Source: Actinomycetes bacterium (GTDB lineage Bacteria > Actinomycetota > Acidimicrobiia > Acidimicrobiales > JAAEMS01). From it: 61,146 nucleotides of DNA. This document shows positions 29,160 through 37,366 of this stretch, piece by piece. The stretch is from positions 1 through 61,146 of the forward strand of contig JAAEMS010000115.1 in NCBI GenBank assembly GCA_024225275.1. Reading direction: 5' to 3'. Within the stretch, counting starts at the first letter, position 1, and every line of letters starts with the position of its first letter. Below the pieces are notes generated by a model. That model was given only the letters and a program-made list of their open reading frames with translations, was not told the DNA's origin and made no database searches. The position numbers were made by a program, and so were the translations under genes.

Positions 29160-29208
29160 CTTCCTCGGTCCTGCGGGACCCACAACACCCCGATTGCAGG
29201 AGTGAGCA

Positions 29209-29826
29209 ATGTTGTGGATCCCCAGGTTCTTCTGGTCACGGTCGCGTCCGGCCCCATTGGGGGGTGATCGGGCCCAGGCCCTGCCTCTGGTGGTGATCGT
29301 CCTGCTGGTGGCGCTGGGTGCGGCCGTGGTCATCGGGCAGCTCGGTGGCCGGGCCCGTGATCGGGCTCTGGCTCGTACCGCCGCGGACGCGGCAGCCCTG
29401 GCCGGAGCGGTGGACGACCGCGATGGGGCCGAGGCCGCGGCTCGCGCCAACGGTGCAGTGCTGATCGGCTGGTCCCGGGACGGACGCCGGGTCGAAGTCC
29501 GGGTCCGGGTGGGTACCGCCGAGGCGGTGGCCTGGGCCACCACCGACCAGATTCGGGTGAGACCCCCGTCCCCAGTTCCGGCCACAGGTGCCGTACACTC
29601 GCATCCGTGGTCCCTCAGGAGGAGCCGCGTTCGGCCTCTGAGGACACTGAGGAGTCCGAGCCCGGCTCGGCGAACTCAGTTGCCGGCAACGGCAGCGACA
29701 ATCCGTCTGACTCAGAGGGTTCTGACGCGCCCGCCGAGAACGGCGGTTCGGCCACCGAGGCTGACGGGACGGTCACTGTCGGCGCTGGGGTTCCCGACGA
29801 TGCGAGCCCATCCGATCTCGAGGTGA
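29209..29826 (+). CDS. TadE/TadG-like membrane protein with long 3' overlap
   Basis: The N-terminal part resembles Flp-pilus-type pseudopilin or TadE-like proteins: DRAQALPLVVIVLLVALGAA forms a membrane helix, followed by the heptad-rich RARDRALARTAADAAALAGA, and a compact domain ending near residue 125. Beyond this the frame runs Arg/Pro/Ser-rich to 29826 and overlaps the next gene by 220 bases. The composition there looks like an out-of-frame reading of that gene, so the functional protein may end near residue 130 even though no stop is present. It is also possible that the tail is genuinely translated. Confidence 0.6.
   Translation: MLWIPRFFWSRSRPAPLGGDRAQALPLVVIVLLVALGAAVVIGQLGGRARDRALARTAADAAALAGAVDDRDGAEAAARANGAVLIGWSRDGRRVEVRVRVGTAEAVAWATTDQIRVRPPSPVPATGAVHSHPWSLRRSRVRPLRTLRSPSPARRTQLPATAATIRLTQRVLTRPPRTAVRPPRLTGRSLSALGFPTMRAHPISR
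29594..29599 (+). promoter_or_regulatory. -10 box (TACACT) before the DUF3566 gene
   Basis: TACACT ends 7 bases before GTG 29607. This supports a leaderless start there, inside the upstream gene. Confidence 0.45.
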
Positions 29827-30812
29827 CCACCGATCAGGCCGACGAGGCCGCCGAGGACACCGGCGAGGACGGGGCCGACGGCGGCACTGACAACGAAGAG
29901 ACTCCGGAGGGGGTCGAGGAGGACGAGGCCATGGCGGTCGATGGTGAACTGGTCGATGTCGAAGAGGATGTCGACAAGGCAGGGGACTCCCGGGACGAGC
30001 CCGTCACGGGTCAGGCCGGTGGGGCAGGGGATGGTGCCGATTCAGACACCGAAGCCCTCGGTGCCGCCGTGCTCGATCTGACCTCCGAGGTCACCAACGC
30101 CGAGGCTGCCTTCCTTGCGGCTCAGCCTGAACAAGACGACACCGATGGGGTGGAGCTGGATCTCTCCGAGGGCGACGACACCGGCTCCGAGGGCGACAGT
30201 ACAAGGGCTCTCGAGATCTTGGCGCTCGACTCCGTGCCTGATATGGGCGGCGAGGCCTGGACCCCCGATCCCGTGCTCAACCCGGCTCCGCCCCTCGTTG
30301 GTGTCGGCCTCCCGGCCACCGGTCTGCCGGCCGAGGATCCTGCGCCCAAGTCGGAGCGGCCCCGGTTGCGTCGTCGTATGCGGGCTCGCAAGGTCCGTCG
30401 GATCATCCGGTACATCGATCCTTGGTCGGTCCTGAAGTTCTCGATGTTGTTCTACAGCGCCGTTTTCGTCATCTTGATGATCGCTGGCGTCTTGCTGTGG
30501 AGTGCGGCCGTGTCGTCCGGCACCGTCGACAACCTGGAGGACTTCATCAAGGAGCTCCTGGCCCTGGAGTCGTTCACTTTCGAACCTGACCAGATTTTCC
30601 GGGCCTCGGCGCTGGCCGGGGCCATTTTGGTGGTGGCCAGTACCGCCGGCACGGTCTTGTTGGCCATCCTGTTCAACCTGATCAGCGACCTGATCGGGGG
30701 TATCCGGGTCACCGTGGTCGAGCTGGAAACGTCCCGGGCCCCCGCGGCCTCTGCGCCCGCCGCGACGGTTGTACCGCCGGCCCCGGATCCATCGTCTGAG
30801 GAATACGAGTAG
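29607..30812 (+). CDS. DUF3566 transmembrane protein
   Basis: A 401-residue protein. The first about 250 residues are acidic and low in complexity (Glu, Asp, Gly, Ser). The DUF3566 domain (about 265-375) has RRIIRYIDPWSVLKFSMLFY, a first helix SAVFVILMIAGVLLWSAAV, LEDFIKELLALESFTFEPDQ and a second helix near AILVVASTAGTVLLAILFNL. This family follows gyrA in most actinobacteria. GTG 29607 overlaps the upstream gene; ATG 29930 is a shorter alternative. The biased base composition of the acidic stretch supports this frame over the overlapping one. The function is unknown. Confidence 0.85.
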   Translation: MVPQEEPRSASEDTEESEPGSANSVAGNGSDNPSDSEGSDAPAENGGSATEADGTVTVGAGVPDDASPSDLEVTTDQADEAAEDTGEDGADGGTDNEETPEGVEEDEAMAVDGELVDVEEDVDKAGDSRDEPVTGQAGGAGDGADSDTEALGAAVLDLTSEVTNAEAAFLAAQPEQDDTDGVELDLSEGDDTGSEGDSTRALEILALDSVPDMGGEAWTPDPVLNPAPPLVGVGLPATGLPAEDPAPKSERPRLRRRMRARKVRRIIRYIDPWSVLKFSMLFYSAVFVILMIAGVLLWSAAVSSGTVDNLEDFIKELLALESFTFEPDQIFRASALAGAILVVASTAGTVLLAILFNLISDLIGGIRVTVVELETSRAPAASAPAATVVPPAPDPSSEEYE

Positions 30813-30850
30813 CGATCCGGCCGATCGGGCGCTACCGTCGCCTGTCGCTC

Positions 30851-30924
<74 letters not shown>

Positions 30925-30976
30925 CAGGAACTCTTCAGGTTCCTCATGTCCCATTGCCGATCGGCTATCGAGCGCG

Positions 30977-31120
30977 ATGATCAGTCTTTTTCGACGGGCA
31001 GTGGGAGCTCTGGCTGCGGCCAGCATGGTGGCCGCCTTCATGCGCCTGCGGGGTAGTGGCGGAGTGCCCCCCCAGCAGGGCGGCTGGCGTGAGCTCACCG
31101 ATGACGATCTGAAGTCGTGA
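30977..31120 (+). CDS. Small protein of 47 aa, unknown function
   Basis: ATG 30977 opens MISLFRRAVGALAAASMVAA, a basic start plus a hydrophobic stretch resembling a signal or short membrane anchor, followed by FMRLRGSGG and an acidic end TDDDLKS. Its TGA overlaps the start of the next gene (GTGA), a 4-base overlap that is hard to explain by chance and supports translation coupled to the dehydrogenase-like protein. No family was recognised. Confidence 0.55.
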   Translation: MISLFRRAVGALAAASMVAAFMRLRGSGGVPPQQGGWRELTDDDLKS

Positions 31121-32091
31121 GAGCTGCCGTCCTGGGGCTGGGTTCGGTGGGATCGCGCGCCGCAAACCTGCTCGTGTCCCTGCCGGGGATCGCCGAGGTC
31201 GTGGCCTATGACCCCGACCCTGCGCGGCGGTCTGAGGTGAGGACCCGGATCGACCCTCGGGTGGTCTTCACCACTGAACGCCGCCCAGATGCCGACCTCG
31301 TGATTGCTGCCGGCCCGGCTCACACCCAGCTGCGGGCCGCCCGTCGGTACGTGAAGCGGGGGGCTCTCATCGTCACGACCAGCGACGACGTGGCTGAGAA
31401 CCGGGGCTTGCTTGCTCTCGACCGCGACGCCGTGCGGCGCGACTCCCGGCTTGTCGTGGGGGCTGGATTCTCCCCTGGGTTGACCTGTGTGTTGGCCAAG
31501 CTGGCCATCAGCCGCTTCGACGTCGTGTCGGAGATCCATGTCGCCAAGGACGGCACGGCCGGGCCAGCCTGCGCCCGCCAGCATCATCGTGCCCTGCGGG
31601 GCCTGACGCTCGACTGGCGCGACCGCGATTGGGTGGACCGCCCCGCCGGTTCGGGCCGGGAATTGGTGTGGTTCCCCGACCCCATTGGTGGTCTCGACTG
31701 CTACCGGGCCCGTCTGTCCGAGCCCCTGCTGCTGGTGCCTTACGTCCCTGGCGTCGATCGGGTGACCGCCCGGGTGTCGGCCACGCGCCGCGACCGCCTC
31801 ACCATGGGCCTGCCGATGTTGCGCCCTCCCCATGCTGATGCCGGTGTCGGTGCGGTCCGGGTCGAGGTCAGGGGGTTGATCGACGGTGGCCACGACGTGA
31901 TGGTCTACGGAGCCACCGAGCGAGCTGGCGTCGCCGCTGCGACCGTGGCGGTGGTGGCCGCCGAGGAAGCGCTCGGGGGTCGCCTCGGTGGTCCGGGAAG
32001 TCGCGGTCTGGTGCCCGATGTCGACCCCGTTTCGTACCTCCGGAGCCTGCGCAGCCGGGGCCTCGGTGTGGCCCAGTTCGCTGGTCACTAG
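31117..32091 (+). CDS. NAD(P)-binding dehydrogenase-like protein
   Basis: A 324-residue protein with an N-terminal Rossmann fold: AVLGLGSVGSRAANLLVSLP, an acidic strand end (VVAYDPDPARR) and a saccharopine-dehydrogenase-like layout (ADLVIAAGPAHTQLRAARRY, then VVGAGFSPGLTCVLAKLAI). No conserved catalytic residue could be assigned, so the substrate is unknown. The start GTG 31117 overlaps the 47-aa gene. Confidence 0.7.
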   Translation: MRAAVLGLGSVGSRAANLLVSLPGIAEVVAYDPDPARRSEVRTRIDPRVVFTTERRPDADLVIAAGPAHTQLRAARRYVKRGALIVTTSDDVAENRGLLALDRDAVRRDSRLVVGAGFSPGLTCVLAKLAISRFDVVSEIHVAKDGTAGPACARQHHRALRGLTLDWRDRDWVDRPAGSGRELVWFPDPIGGLDCYRARLSEPLLLVPYVPGVDRVTARVSATRRDRLTMGLPMLRPPHADAGVGAVRVEVRGLIDGGHDVMVYGATERAGVAAATVAVVAAEEALGGRLGGPGSRGLVPDVDPVSYLRSLRSRGLGVAQFAGH

Positions 32092-32235
32092 GCCGTGTCC
32101 TGCGTCTGAGGAGCCCTGAGTTTCAGCGGTATTTCAGCCCTTGTGAAAGAATGTTCGAATTCCTGCTCAAGTTCTCGAGCCCATGTGCCGTTACCTGCAA
32201 GGCGTATTGGCAAAATAGAGGGTGAGAACAACAAC

Positions 32236-33114
32236 ATGGGCGAAGTGAACGAGCTCAACCAGCGAATCGAAGAGAACCTCCCGCTGGTGAAGCACATCGT
32301 CTTCCAGGTGGCGGTCCACTTTCCCCGCCACGTCGACCGCGAGGAGCTGGCCCGCGCCGGCGCTCTCGGTCTGGTGGAAGCGGCCCGACGCTATGACGAG
32401 GACCGTGGTGTTCCCTTCGACCGGTTTGCCGCTCAGCGCATCCGGGGCGCCATCCTCGACGCCGTCCGGGCGGCTGACTGGGCTCCCCGCTCGGTCCGCA
32501 CTCTGGCCCGCAAGCTGGAGAACGTCGAGCAGCGTCTGGCCACCCAGCTGGGCCGGGTTCCCAACACCGACGAGATGGCTGAAGCCCTCGACATGACCAA
32601 AGAGGAGCTCAATCGGCTCCAGGACCGCATGTTCCGCTCTGTCGTGCTGGCTCTCGAGCACGAGGTCACCGACGACAGCGACGAAGACCTCACCCTCGTC
32701 GACGTGCTCACCGACCAGAACTCCATCGAGCCCCTCGAGGAGCTAGAAGGTCGCGAGCTCCGGGCCTACCTGCGTGACGCGGTTGGCCTCCTGCCCGAAC
32801 GCCACCGGCTGGTGGTCGTGGGCTACTTCCTCGAAGGTCGGACCTCACAGGATCTGGCCCGCTTCCTCGGTGTCACCGAGAGCCGGATCTCCCAGCTCCG
32901 CAGCGAGGCCCTCCTCATGCTCAAGGAAGGCATCGAGGCTCAGTACACCGGCGGCCGTCCATGCGCCGAAGCCGAGGGAGGCCGGGTGGCCCGACGCAAG
33001 GCTGGCTACGCCTCCGCCATTGGCGAGGCTTCGGGCTGGAAGAACCGGGTCACCGAGGTTCGCGACGAGTACGCGGTCCCCGAGGAGGCTCCGGTCCCCG
33101 TCGTCTTGATCTGA
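32236..33114 (+). CDS. RNA polymerase sigma factor, FliA/WhiG type
   Basis: A 292-residue alternative sigma factor of the sigma-28 group. Region 2: ENLPLVKHIVFQVAVHFPRH, then AGALGLVEAARRYDEDRG and FDRFAAQRIRGAILDAVRAA. Region 3: RKLENVEQRLATQLGRVPNT. Region 4: LPERHRLVVVGYFLEGRTSQ and VTESRISQLRSEALLMLKEG. The last 50 residues are an extra tail. ATG 32236 follows GAGGGTGAGAAC. No flagellar genes are nearby. In actinobacteria such factors act in development or general regulation; which applies here is unknown. Confidence 0.88.
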   Translation: MGEVNELNQRIEENLPLVKHIVFQVAVHFPRHVDREELARAGALGLVEAARRYDEDRGVPFDRFAAQRIRGAILDAVRAADWAPRSVRTLARKLENVEQRLATQLGRVPNTDEMAEALDMTKEELNRLQDRMFRSVVLALEHEVTDDSDEDLTLVDVLTDQNSIEPLEELEGRELRAYLRDAVGLLPERHRLVVVGYFLEGRTSQDLARFLGVTESRISQLRSEALLMLKEGIEAQYTGGRPCAEAEGGRVARRKAGYASAIGEASGWKNRVTEVRDEYAVPEEAPVPVVLI

Positions 33115-33152
33115 CCCCTGGTGGTCGCGGGTTCCCGCTGGATCACGATGGG

Positions 33153-33878
33153 TCAGAAGCTGGCGGCGGCTTGCCAGCGTGGGATGAGGGATGCGTCGCC
33201 GAACACCTCCAGCCCGTCGAGGGCGCGGCGTGACCAGAAGGCGAGCAGGAGGTCCGATGCCGGGCCGCGGACGGCCACGTCGCCCCGGGCGTGGGCCCGT
33301 TCGCACGTCACGCCGTCGGTAGTGAAGGCGGCCAACCACTCGCCGTCGATGTCGGTGGCGTGGAGATGGATGGTCTCGCCGGCGGGGCCGAAGGCGTCGA
33401 GGTCGAAACGGGTGCCGGTGAAGAGGTCGAAGATCTCGTCGATGGCGTCCACGGCCAGGGCGGCATCGATGGGCACCGGCTCTCCCAGCGTGTTCTCAGC
33501 GTCCCAACGATGCATGGCGGTCTCATGGGTCAGGCGACGGATCCACCATCCGACGGTCTGGGGACCGTTCCAAGTGGAGCACACGGCCTCGGGGTCGAGG
33601 CCCCCCAGGACCTCGGTGGCGTGGGCCAGACTGGCCGCGTAGTAGTCGACGACGCTCTCGTCGCGGGGCGCTTTGGGCAGGTTGGACCGGTCGGTCTCGG
33701 CCCCAGCTCCCGCAGCGTCGGCCGCCGCCAGGTGGCTCACGACACCCAAGTGTCCAATGAGTCGCCCCAGGTCCCAGCCGGGCATGGAAGGAACCTCGCT
33801 GGAGAGGCGGTCAGTACCGATGGCCGTGACGCGGGCACCCTCGGTGGCGAGGTGTTCGAGAAGTGTGGGGGAGTCCAT
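33153..33878 (-). CDS. Maleylpyruvate isomerase/DinB-like, mycothiol-dependent enzyme family
   Basis: A 241-residue protein of the TIGR03083 type. The N-terminal DinB-like four-helix part has the metal-ligand pattern MPGWDLGRLIGHLGVVSHLA and RRLTHETAMHRWDAENTLG, where the His residues would bind zinc and mycothiol docks. The C-terminal domain (about 165-241) is the SCP2-like MDMPI_C type. The substrate is not evident. The presence of this family suggests a mycothiol-using actinobacterium. ATG 33878. Confidence 0.82.
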   Translation of the reverse strand: MDSPTLLEHLATEGARVTAIGTDRLSSEVPSMPGWDLGRLIGHLGVVSHLAAADAAGAGAETDRSNLPKAPRDESVVDYYAASLAHATEVLGGLDPEAVCSTWNGPQTVGWWIRRLTHETAMHRWDAENTLGEPVPIDAALAVDAIDEIFDLFTGTRFDLDAFGPAGETIHLHATDIDGEWLAAFTTDGVTCERAHARGDVAVRGPASDLLLAFWSRRALDGLEVFGDASLIPRWQAAASF

Positions 33879-33899
33879 GGGCGCAGTCTCGCGCCCTGG

Positions 33900-34685
33900 T
33901 CAACCCTGGAGTGGAGTCAGGACCGCAACCAGTTCGTCGTGCAGGATGCCGTTGGACGCGAGTCCACTTCCGTGCCGGGGCCCCGGTCTTCCGTCCACCG
34001 AGGTGAACTGACCGCCGGCCTCGTTGATGATGACGGGCATGGCGGCCACGTCGTACAGCTCGACCTCGGGATCGACCATGACATCAGCCCGGCCGGTGGC
34101 GACCATTGCGTAGCCGTAGGCGTCGCCCCAGGTGCGCAACTTGGCCTGATGGCCCTGGAGGGTCTCCAGGTCGGCGAGGGGCCAGTTGGTGAAGGCGCTG
34201 CTCGTGACCAGGGCCCCGTCGAGTGATTCTGTGGTGCTCACCGCGCACGGGCTCCCGTTCCAGGTGCACCCCCTGCCCCGGCCGGCGGCCACGATTTCGT
34301 CGACCGCGGGGAGCACGATGATGCCGATAGCCGATCCGTGCTCGTCTTCGACGGCCAGCAGGGTGGAGAACAGGGGGACCTTGCGGATGAAGCTCTGGGT
34401 GCCGTCGATGGGATCGACGATCCACCGGCGTCCGGAACGGCCCTCGGTGTTGGGGAACTCCTCACCGATAACCCCGTCGTCGGGATGGCGTCGGGCCAGT
34501 TCGTCGCGGACGAATCTCTCGGCGGCCCGGTCGGCTTCGGTGACGGGGCTGCCATCGGGCTTGTTGTCGACCAGCAGATCGGATCGGCCGTACCAGCCGA
34601 CTGCGATCTGGCTGGCGGCAGTAGCGATCTCGATGGCCTCATCGAGGAGATCCTGGTCGACGGCTGGGAATGGTGGGTCGGTCAT
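33900..34685 (-). CDS. hisN: Inositol-monophosphatase family, probable histidinol-phosphatase
   Basis: A 261-residue metal-dependent phosphatase. Motifs: GEEFPNTEG, WIVDPIDGTQSFIRKVP (metal-binding DPIDGT, with the QSF form favouring the HisN subgroup) and a C-terminal WGDAYGYAMVATGRADVMVD. HisN hydrolyses histidinol phosphate in histidine synthesis; the neighbours are not his genes, so an inositol-phosphatase role is not excluded. ATG 34685 overlaps the acyltransferase stop by 4 bases. Confidence 0.82.
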   Translation of the reverse strand: MTDPPFPAVDQDLLDEAIEIATAASQIAVGWYGRSDLLVDNKPDGSPVTEADRAAERFVRDELARRHPDDGVIGEEFPNTEGRSGRRWIVDPIDGTQSFIRKVPLFSTLLAVEDEHGSAIGIIVLPAVDEIVAAGRGRGCTWNGSPCAVSTTESLDGALVTSSAFTNWPLADLETLQGHQAKLRTWGDAYGYAMVATGRADVMVDPEVELYDVAAMPVIINEAGGQFTSVDGRPGPRHGSGLASNGILHDELVAVLTPLQG

Positions 34686-35719
34686 GCCGGTTGGCTCCGG
34701 GTTCGGTGGACCTCGTCGATCCAGGTGTCCAGCATCGACCATTGGTCGCGTAGCCACTGCGCTCGGGCGTCGGGGTCGGCGGGGATGTCCTCGTGGCGGC
34801 AGATCCAGGTCCGGACCTGGATTGGCTCGCGGAACGGGATGGCACCCCACAGCTTGGGGATGCTCGAGAGGTGGTCGAGGCCCACATGGCCCAGGAAGAC
34901 GACGTTGGCGTGGGGGGCAGCGTCGATCATCCGGAAGATGCCCCGATACCGGGCCGGGAGGAGATGTCGGAGGGAGCGAACGTGCTCGGCGGCTTCGTGG
35001 TCAAGGGTCGTGAGGCGTTCGAGGACCCGTCGGCGGCGGGCCTCGGTGGCGTAGGTCCCCTCGGGGAAGATGACCGCGGCCGCGTAGTCGGGGAGATCCT
35101 CGATGAGGGCGGTGATGGCGTCGAGCTCGGTGTCGCTGTCTGGTCCGCCGCGGGTGACGAAGTGGCTGTTCACCCGATGGCCCACGATGTCGATGGCCGG
35201 TTCGAACCGGAGCTCACGCTTGAGCACATAGCGGGTCTCGGTGATGTGATCGGAACCGAGCAGCCACAAGACCGGGAACACGGCGTCGGGCATCGACGAG
35301 TGGCGGCTGGCCACGATGATCGGTCCCGGTGGTGGCTGCTGGGCACCGTCGACGAACTCGAACCGGATGCCGAGGAGGCGGTCGGCCCAGCCGAGCAGAT
35401 GCCGCGCCCACCAGTGCTTGAGGTTGTAGTGGGCTTCCATGCTGTCGTGCCCTCCCCGCCCCCTGGGGGTACCCCGCCGCAGCAGATGCCACGTCGCCAC
35501 CACGATTGCGGTTTGTTGCACGGTGAGAAAGATGATCAGGAATCCGTTGAGCCGAACGGTGGGGAATCCTCGACGGCCACGGATCAGGTCATGAAGGGAT
35601 GCCAGTACCAGCGTCGCAGGCAAGAACAAGAGGAGGACTGGCAGCGCGAGACCCGTCACCGGTACCGTGAGGGAGCGACGACGCCAGTGGCGTTGGCGGC
35701 GGTCAGAGTTCGTGGTCAC
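34682..35719 (-). CDS. 1-acyl-sn-glycerol-3-phosphate acyltransferase-like protein
   Basis: A membrane-bound PlsC-like protein of about 345 residues. An N-terminal helix (VPVTGLALPVLLLFLPATLV) is followed by a second hydrophobic stretch (FLIIFLTVQQTAIVVATWHL). The acyltransferase motif HX4D is HSSMPD in IVASRHSSMPDAVFP, and the substrate motif is VIFPEGTYATEA. GTG 35719 is chosen because the extra residues given by TTG 35821 are not conserved in character. The stop overlaps the hisN start, so both form an operon. Confidence 0.78.
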   Translation of the reverse strand: MTTNSDRRQRHWRRRSLTVPVTGLALPVLLLFLPATLVLASLHDLIRGRRGFPTVRLNGFLIIFLTVQQTAIVVATWHLLRRGTPRGRGGHDSMEAHYNLKHWWARHLLGWADRLLGIRFEFVDGAQQPPPGPIIVASRHSSMPDAVFPVLWLLGSDHITETRYVLKRELRFEPAIDIVGHRVNSHFVTRGGPDSDTELDAITALIEDLPDYAAAVIFPEGTYATEARRRRVLERLTTLDHEAAEHVRSLRHLLPARYRGIFRMIDAAPHANVVFLGHVGLDHLSSIPKLWGAIPFREPIQVRTWICRHEDIPADPDARAQWLRDQWSMLDTWIDEVHRTRSQPA

Positions 35720-35842
35720 AGGCCCCGAGCTTTGCAGAAGGCGGACAGCTGGGGGTGAGCCGAATCCGGCTTGCTCAGAACTTCCGCTCTCGATCCCCGT
35801 CTGGTGGTCGTTGTAGGGCAAGAGCGGGAGTAGTCGAGAACA

Positions 35843-36292
35843 TTGAGCTTACTGATCACAGTGGTGCCCATGGTGCCGGCCTTGCTGATCCTGCTGGGAT
35901 TCGGCATATGGTCGAGCCGGAGCGAAGCCGCCGAGCGGCGCGGGATTGCTGTGGTTCCATTCCAGAACCTGACTCGGGTGGTTCCCATCGCCCCGAGCCG
36001 CCCCGATTGTGAGCATGTCCTCTCGGAGCTCTGCCGCCTGGCCCGCCGCGAGGCGGTTCTACGCAACGAGTCGATGAGGGCGGCCAGTGGCCATCGTGAG
36101 CAGCTCACCGACGAAGAGTGTTTCGTGCTGCGGGTGCTGGCCGACCGGGTCGATGTGCTGCGAGCCCACCAGATGGCGCGGGGCCAGTCCGGTCAGCTCC
36201 TGCTCGACGTCGAAGCCCTCGATTCCATCCGCCAGCGCGACGAGAACACTCGGGCCCTGAGGTCGGTGCCCCGGCCCCGCACCGTCGCCTGA
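35843..36292 (+). CDS. Hypothetical protein with N-terminal membrane helix
   Basis: A 149-residue protein starting at TTG 35843. Residues 2-22 (SLLITVVPMVPALLILLGFG) form a membrane anchor, then a basic segment and a soluble, mostly helical domain with two Cys (RPDCEHVLSELCRLARR). No family was recognised. It converges with the MscS-type channel gene, with 3 bases between the stops. Confidence 0.6.
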   Translation: MSLLITVVPMVPALLILLGFGIWSSRSEAAERRGIAVVPFQNLTRVVPIAPSRPDCEHVLSELCRLARREAVLRNESMRAASGHREQLTDEECFVLRVLADRVDVLRAHQMARGQSGQLLLDVEALDSIRQRDENTRALRSVPRPRTVA

Positions 36293-36295
36293 GCG

Positions 36296-37315
36296 TCAAC
36301 TCTGGTCGGGGTTGGCCAGGATGACTGTGCGGTGCGGATAGGGGATTTCGATCCCCTCCTCGTCGAGTCGATCCTTGATGCGCTGCTTGAGTAGCCGCGA
36401 GGTGAACCACTGCTCGCTGGGGTCGGTCTTGACGGCGAGGCGGATGACCACACCACTCGCCCCCAGCTCCTGCACGCCCATGACAATGGGCTCTTCGAGA
36501 ACGGTGGCCTCCTCGAGCTGTTCTTCCCACAACGATCTTGCAACATCGAGGATGACCTCGCTGGCATGGCTGATGTCAGTCTCGTAGGCCACCTCGATGT
36601 CGAGGATGGCCCGGGCCCACAGCTGGGACATGTTGGCCACACGAGTGATCTCACCGTTCGGGACGAACCAGAGGCTGCCCCGCAGGTCACGGACCCGGGT
36701 GGTACGCAGACCCACCGCCTCGACGGTGCCGACCGCTTCGCCCAGATCGACCACGTCATCGACACCGTACTGGTCTTCGATCATGATGAACACGCCGGTG
36801 ATGATGTCACGGACCAGGCTCTGGGCCCCGAACCCGACGGCAATACCGGCGATCCCGGCCCCGGCGATGAGGGGGGCGAGGCTGATGCCCACCTCACCCA
36901 GAACCAGGAGGCCAGCGAGGGTCCAGATGAGCAGTCCGGCCACCGAGGTCAGGATCGCTCCCAGGGTCTCGGCCCGCTGTTTGGCCCGCTTGTTGCGGCG
37001 GCCGAACTGGCTGAGGGCATTGGTGGCCAGGTAGTCGAGGCGCTCGGCGAGATCGTCTCCGAGCCGTTCCTCGCGCTCGCGGTCGCGGTCGGCCACCAGC
37101 CGTTCGACGAGGCGGCCGACGGCTCGTCGCATCATCCGGTGGGCGATGAGGGCGATGACCAGGATGAGGAGGATGCGGATGGGGCCCTCGATCAGCCACC
37201 GGCTGATCTCGGCGAGGGTCCGGTTCTCGGTGCTCTCGTACACGACTCGGCATACGGTTCCCACCGGGTCACCACATGTATCGACTATCTCCTGGTCGGT
37301 CACGTTGGCCAGCAC
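36296..37315 (-). CDS. MscS-family mechanosensitive channel
   Basis: A 339-residue small-conductance-type channel. After an extracellular N-terminus and a first helix (IRILLILVIALIAHRMMRR) come a charged coiled segment and two helices. The pore-lining part is GAGIAGIAVGFGAQSLVRDI, followed by the family signature TGVFIMIEDQYGVDDVVDLG. The cytoplasmic beta and vestibule domain ends the protein. Opening under membrane tension releases solutes. It lies 51 bases downstream of the predicted selenoprotein gene on the same strand. Confidence 0.9.
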   Translation of the reverse strand: MLANVTDQEIVDTCGDPVGTVCRVVYESTENRTLAEISRWLIEGPIRILLILVIALIAHRMMRRAVGRLVERLVADRDREREERLGDDLAERLDYLATNALSQFGRRNKRAKQRAETLGAILTSVAGLLIWTLAGLLVLGEVGISLAPLIAGAGIAGIAVGFGAQSLVRDIITGVFIMIEDQYGVDDVVDLGEAVGTVEAVGLRTTRVRDLRGSLWFVPNGEITRVANMSQLWARAILDIEVAYETDISHASEVILDVARSLWEEQLEEATVLEEPIVMGVQELGASGVVIRLAVKTDPSEQWFTSRLLKQRIKDRLDEEGIEIPYPHRTVILANPDQS

Positions 37316-37366
37316 CGAATCGACGGTACTGGCCCACGCCTGCCCATCCGGGGACGGGCCTCGTGA

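Noticed and set aside
32092..32235. Promoter with WhiG/FliA consensus before the sigma-28-like gene
   Set aside because: No TAAA with a properly spaced GCCGATAA was found; remaining hexamers are too weak.
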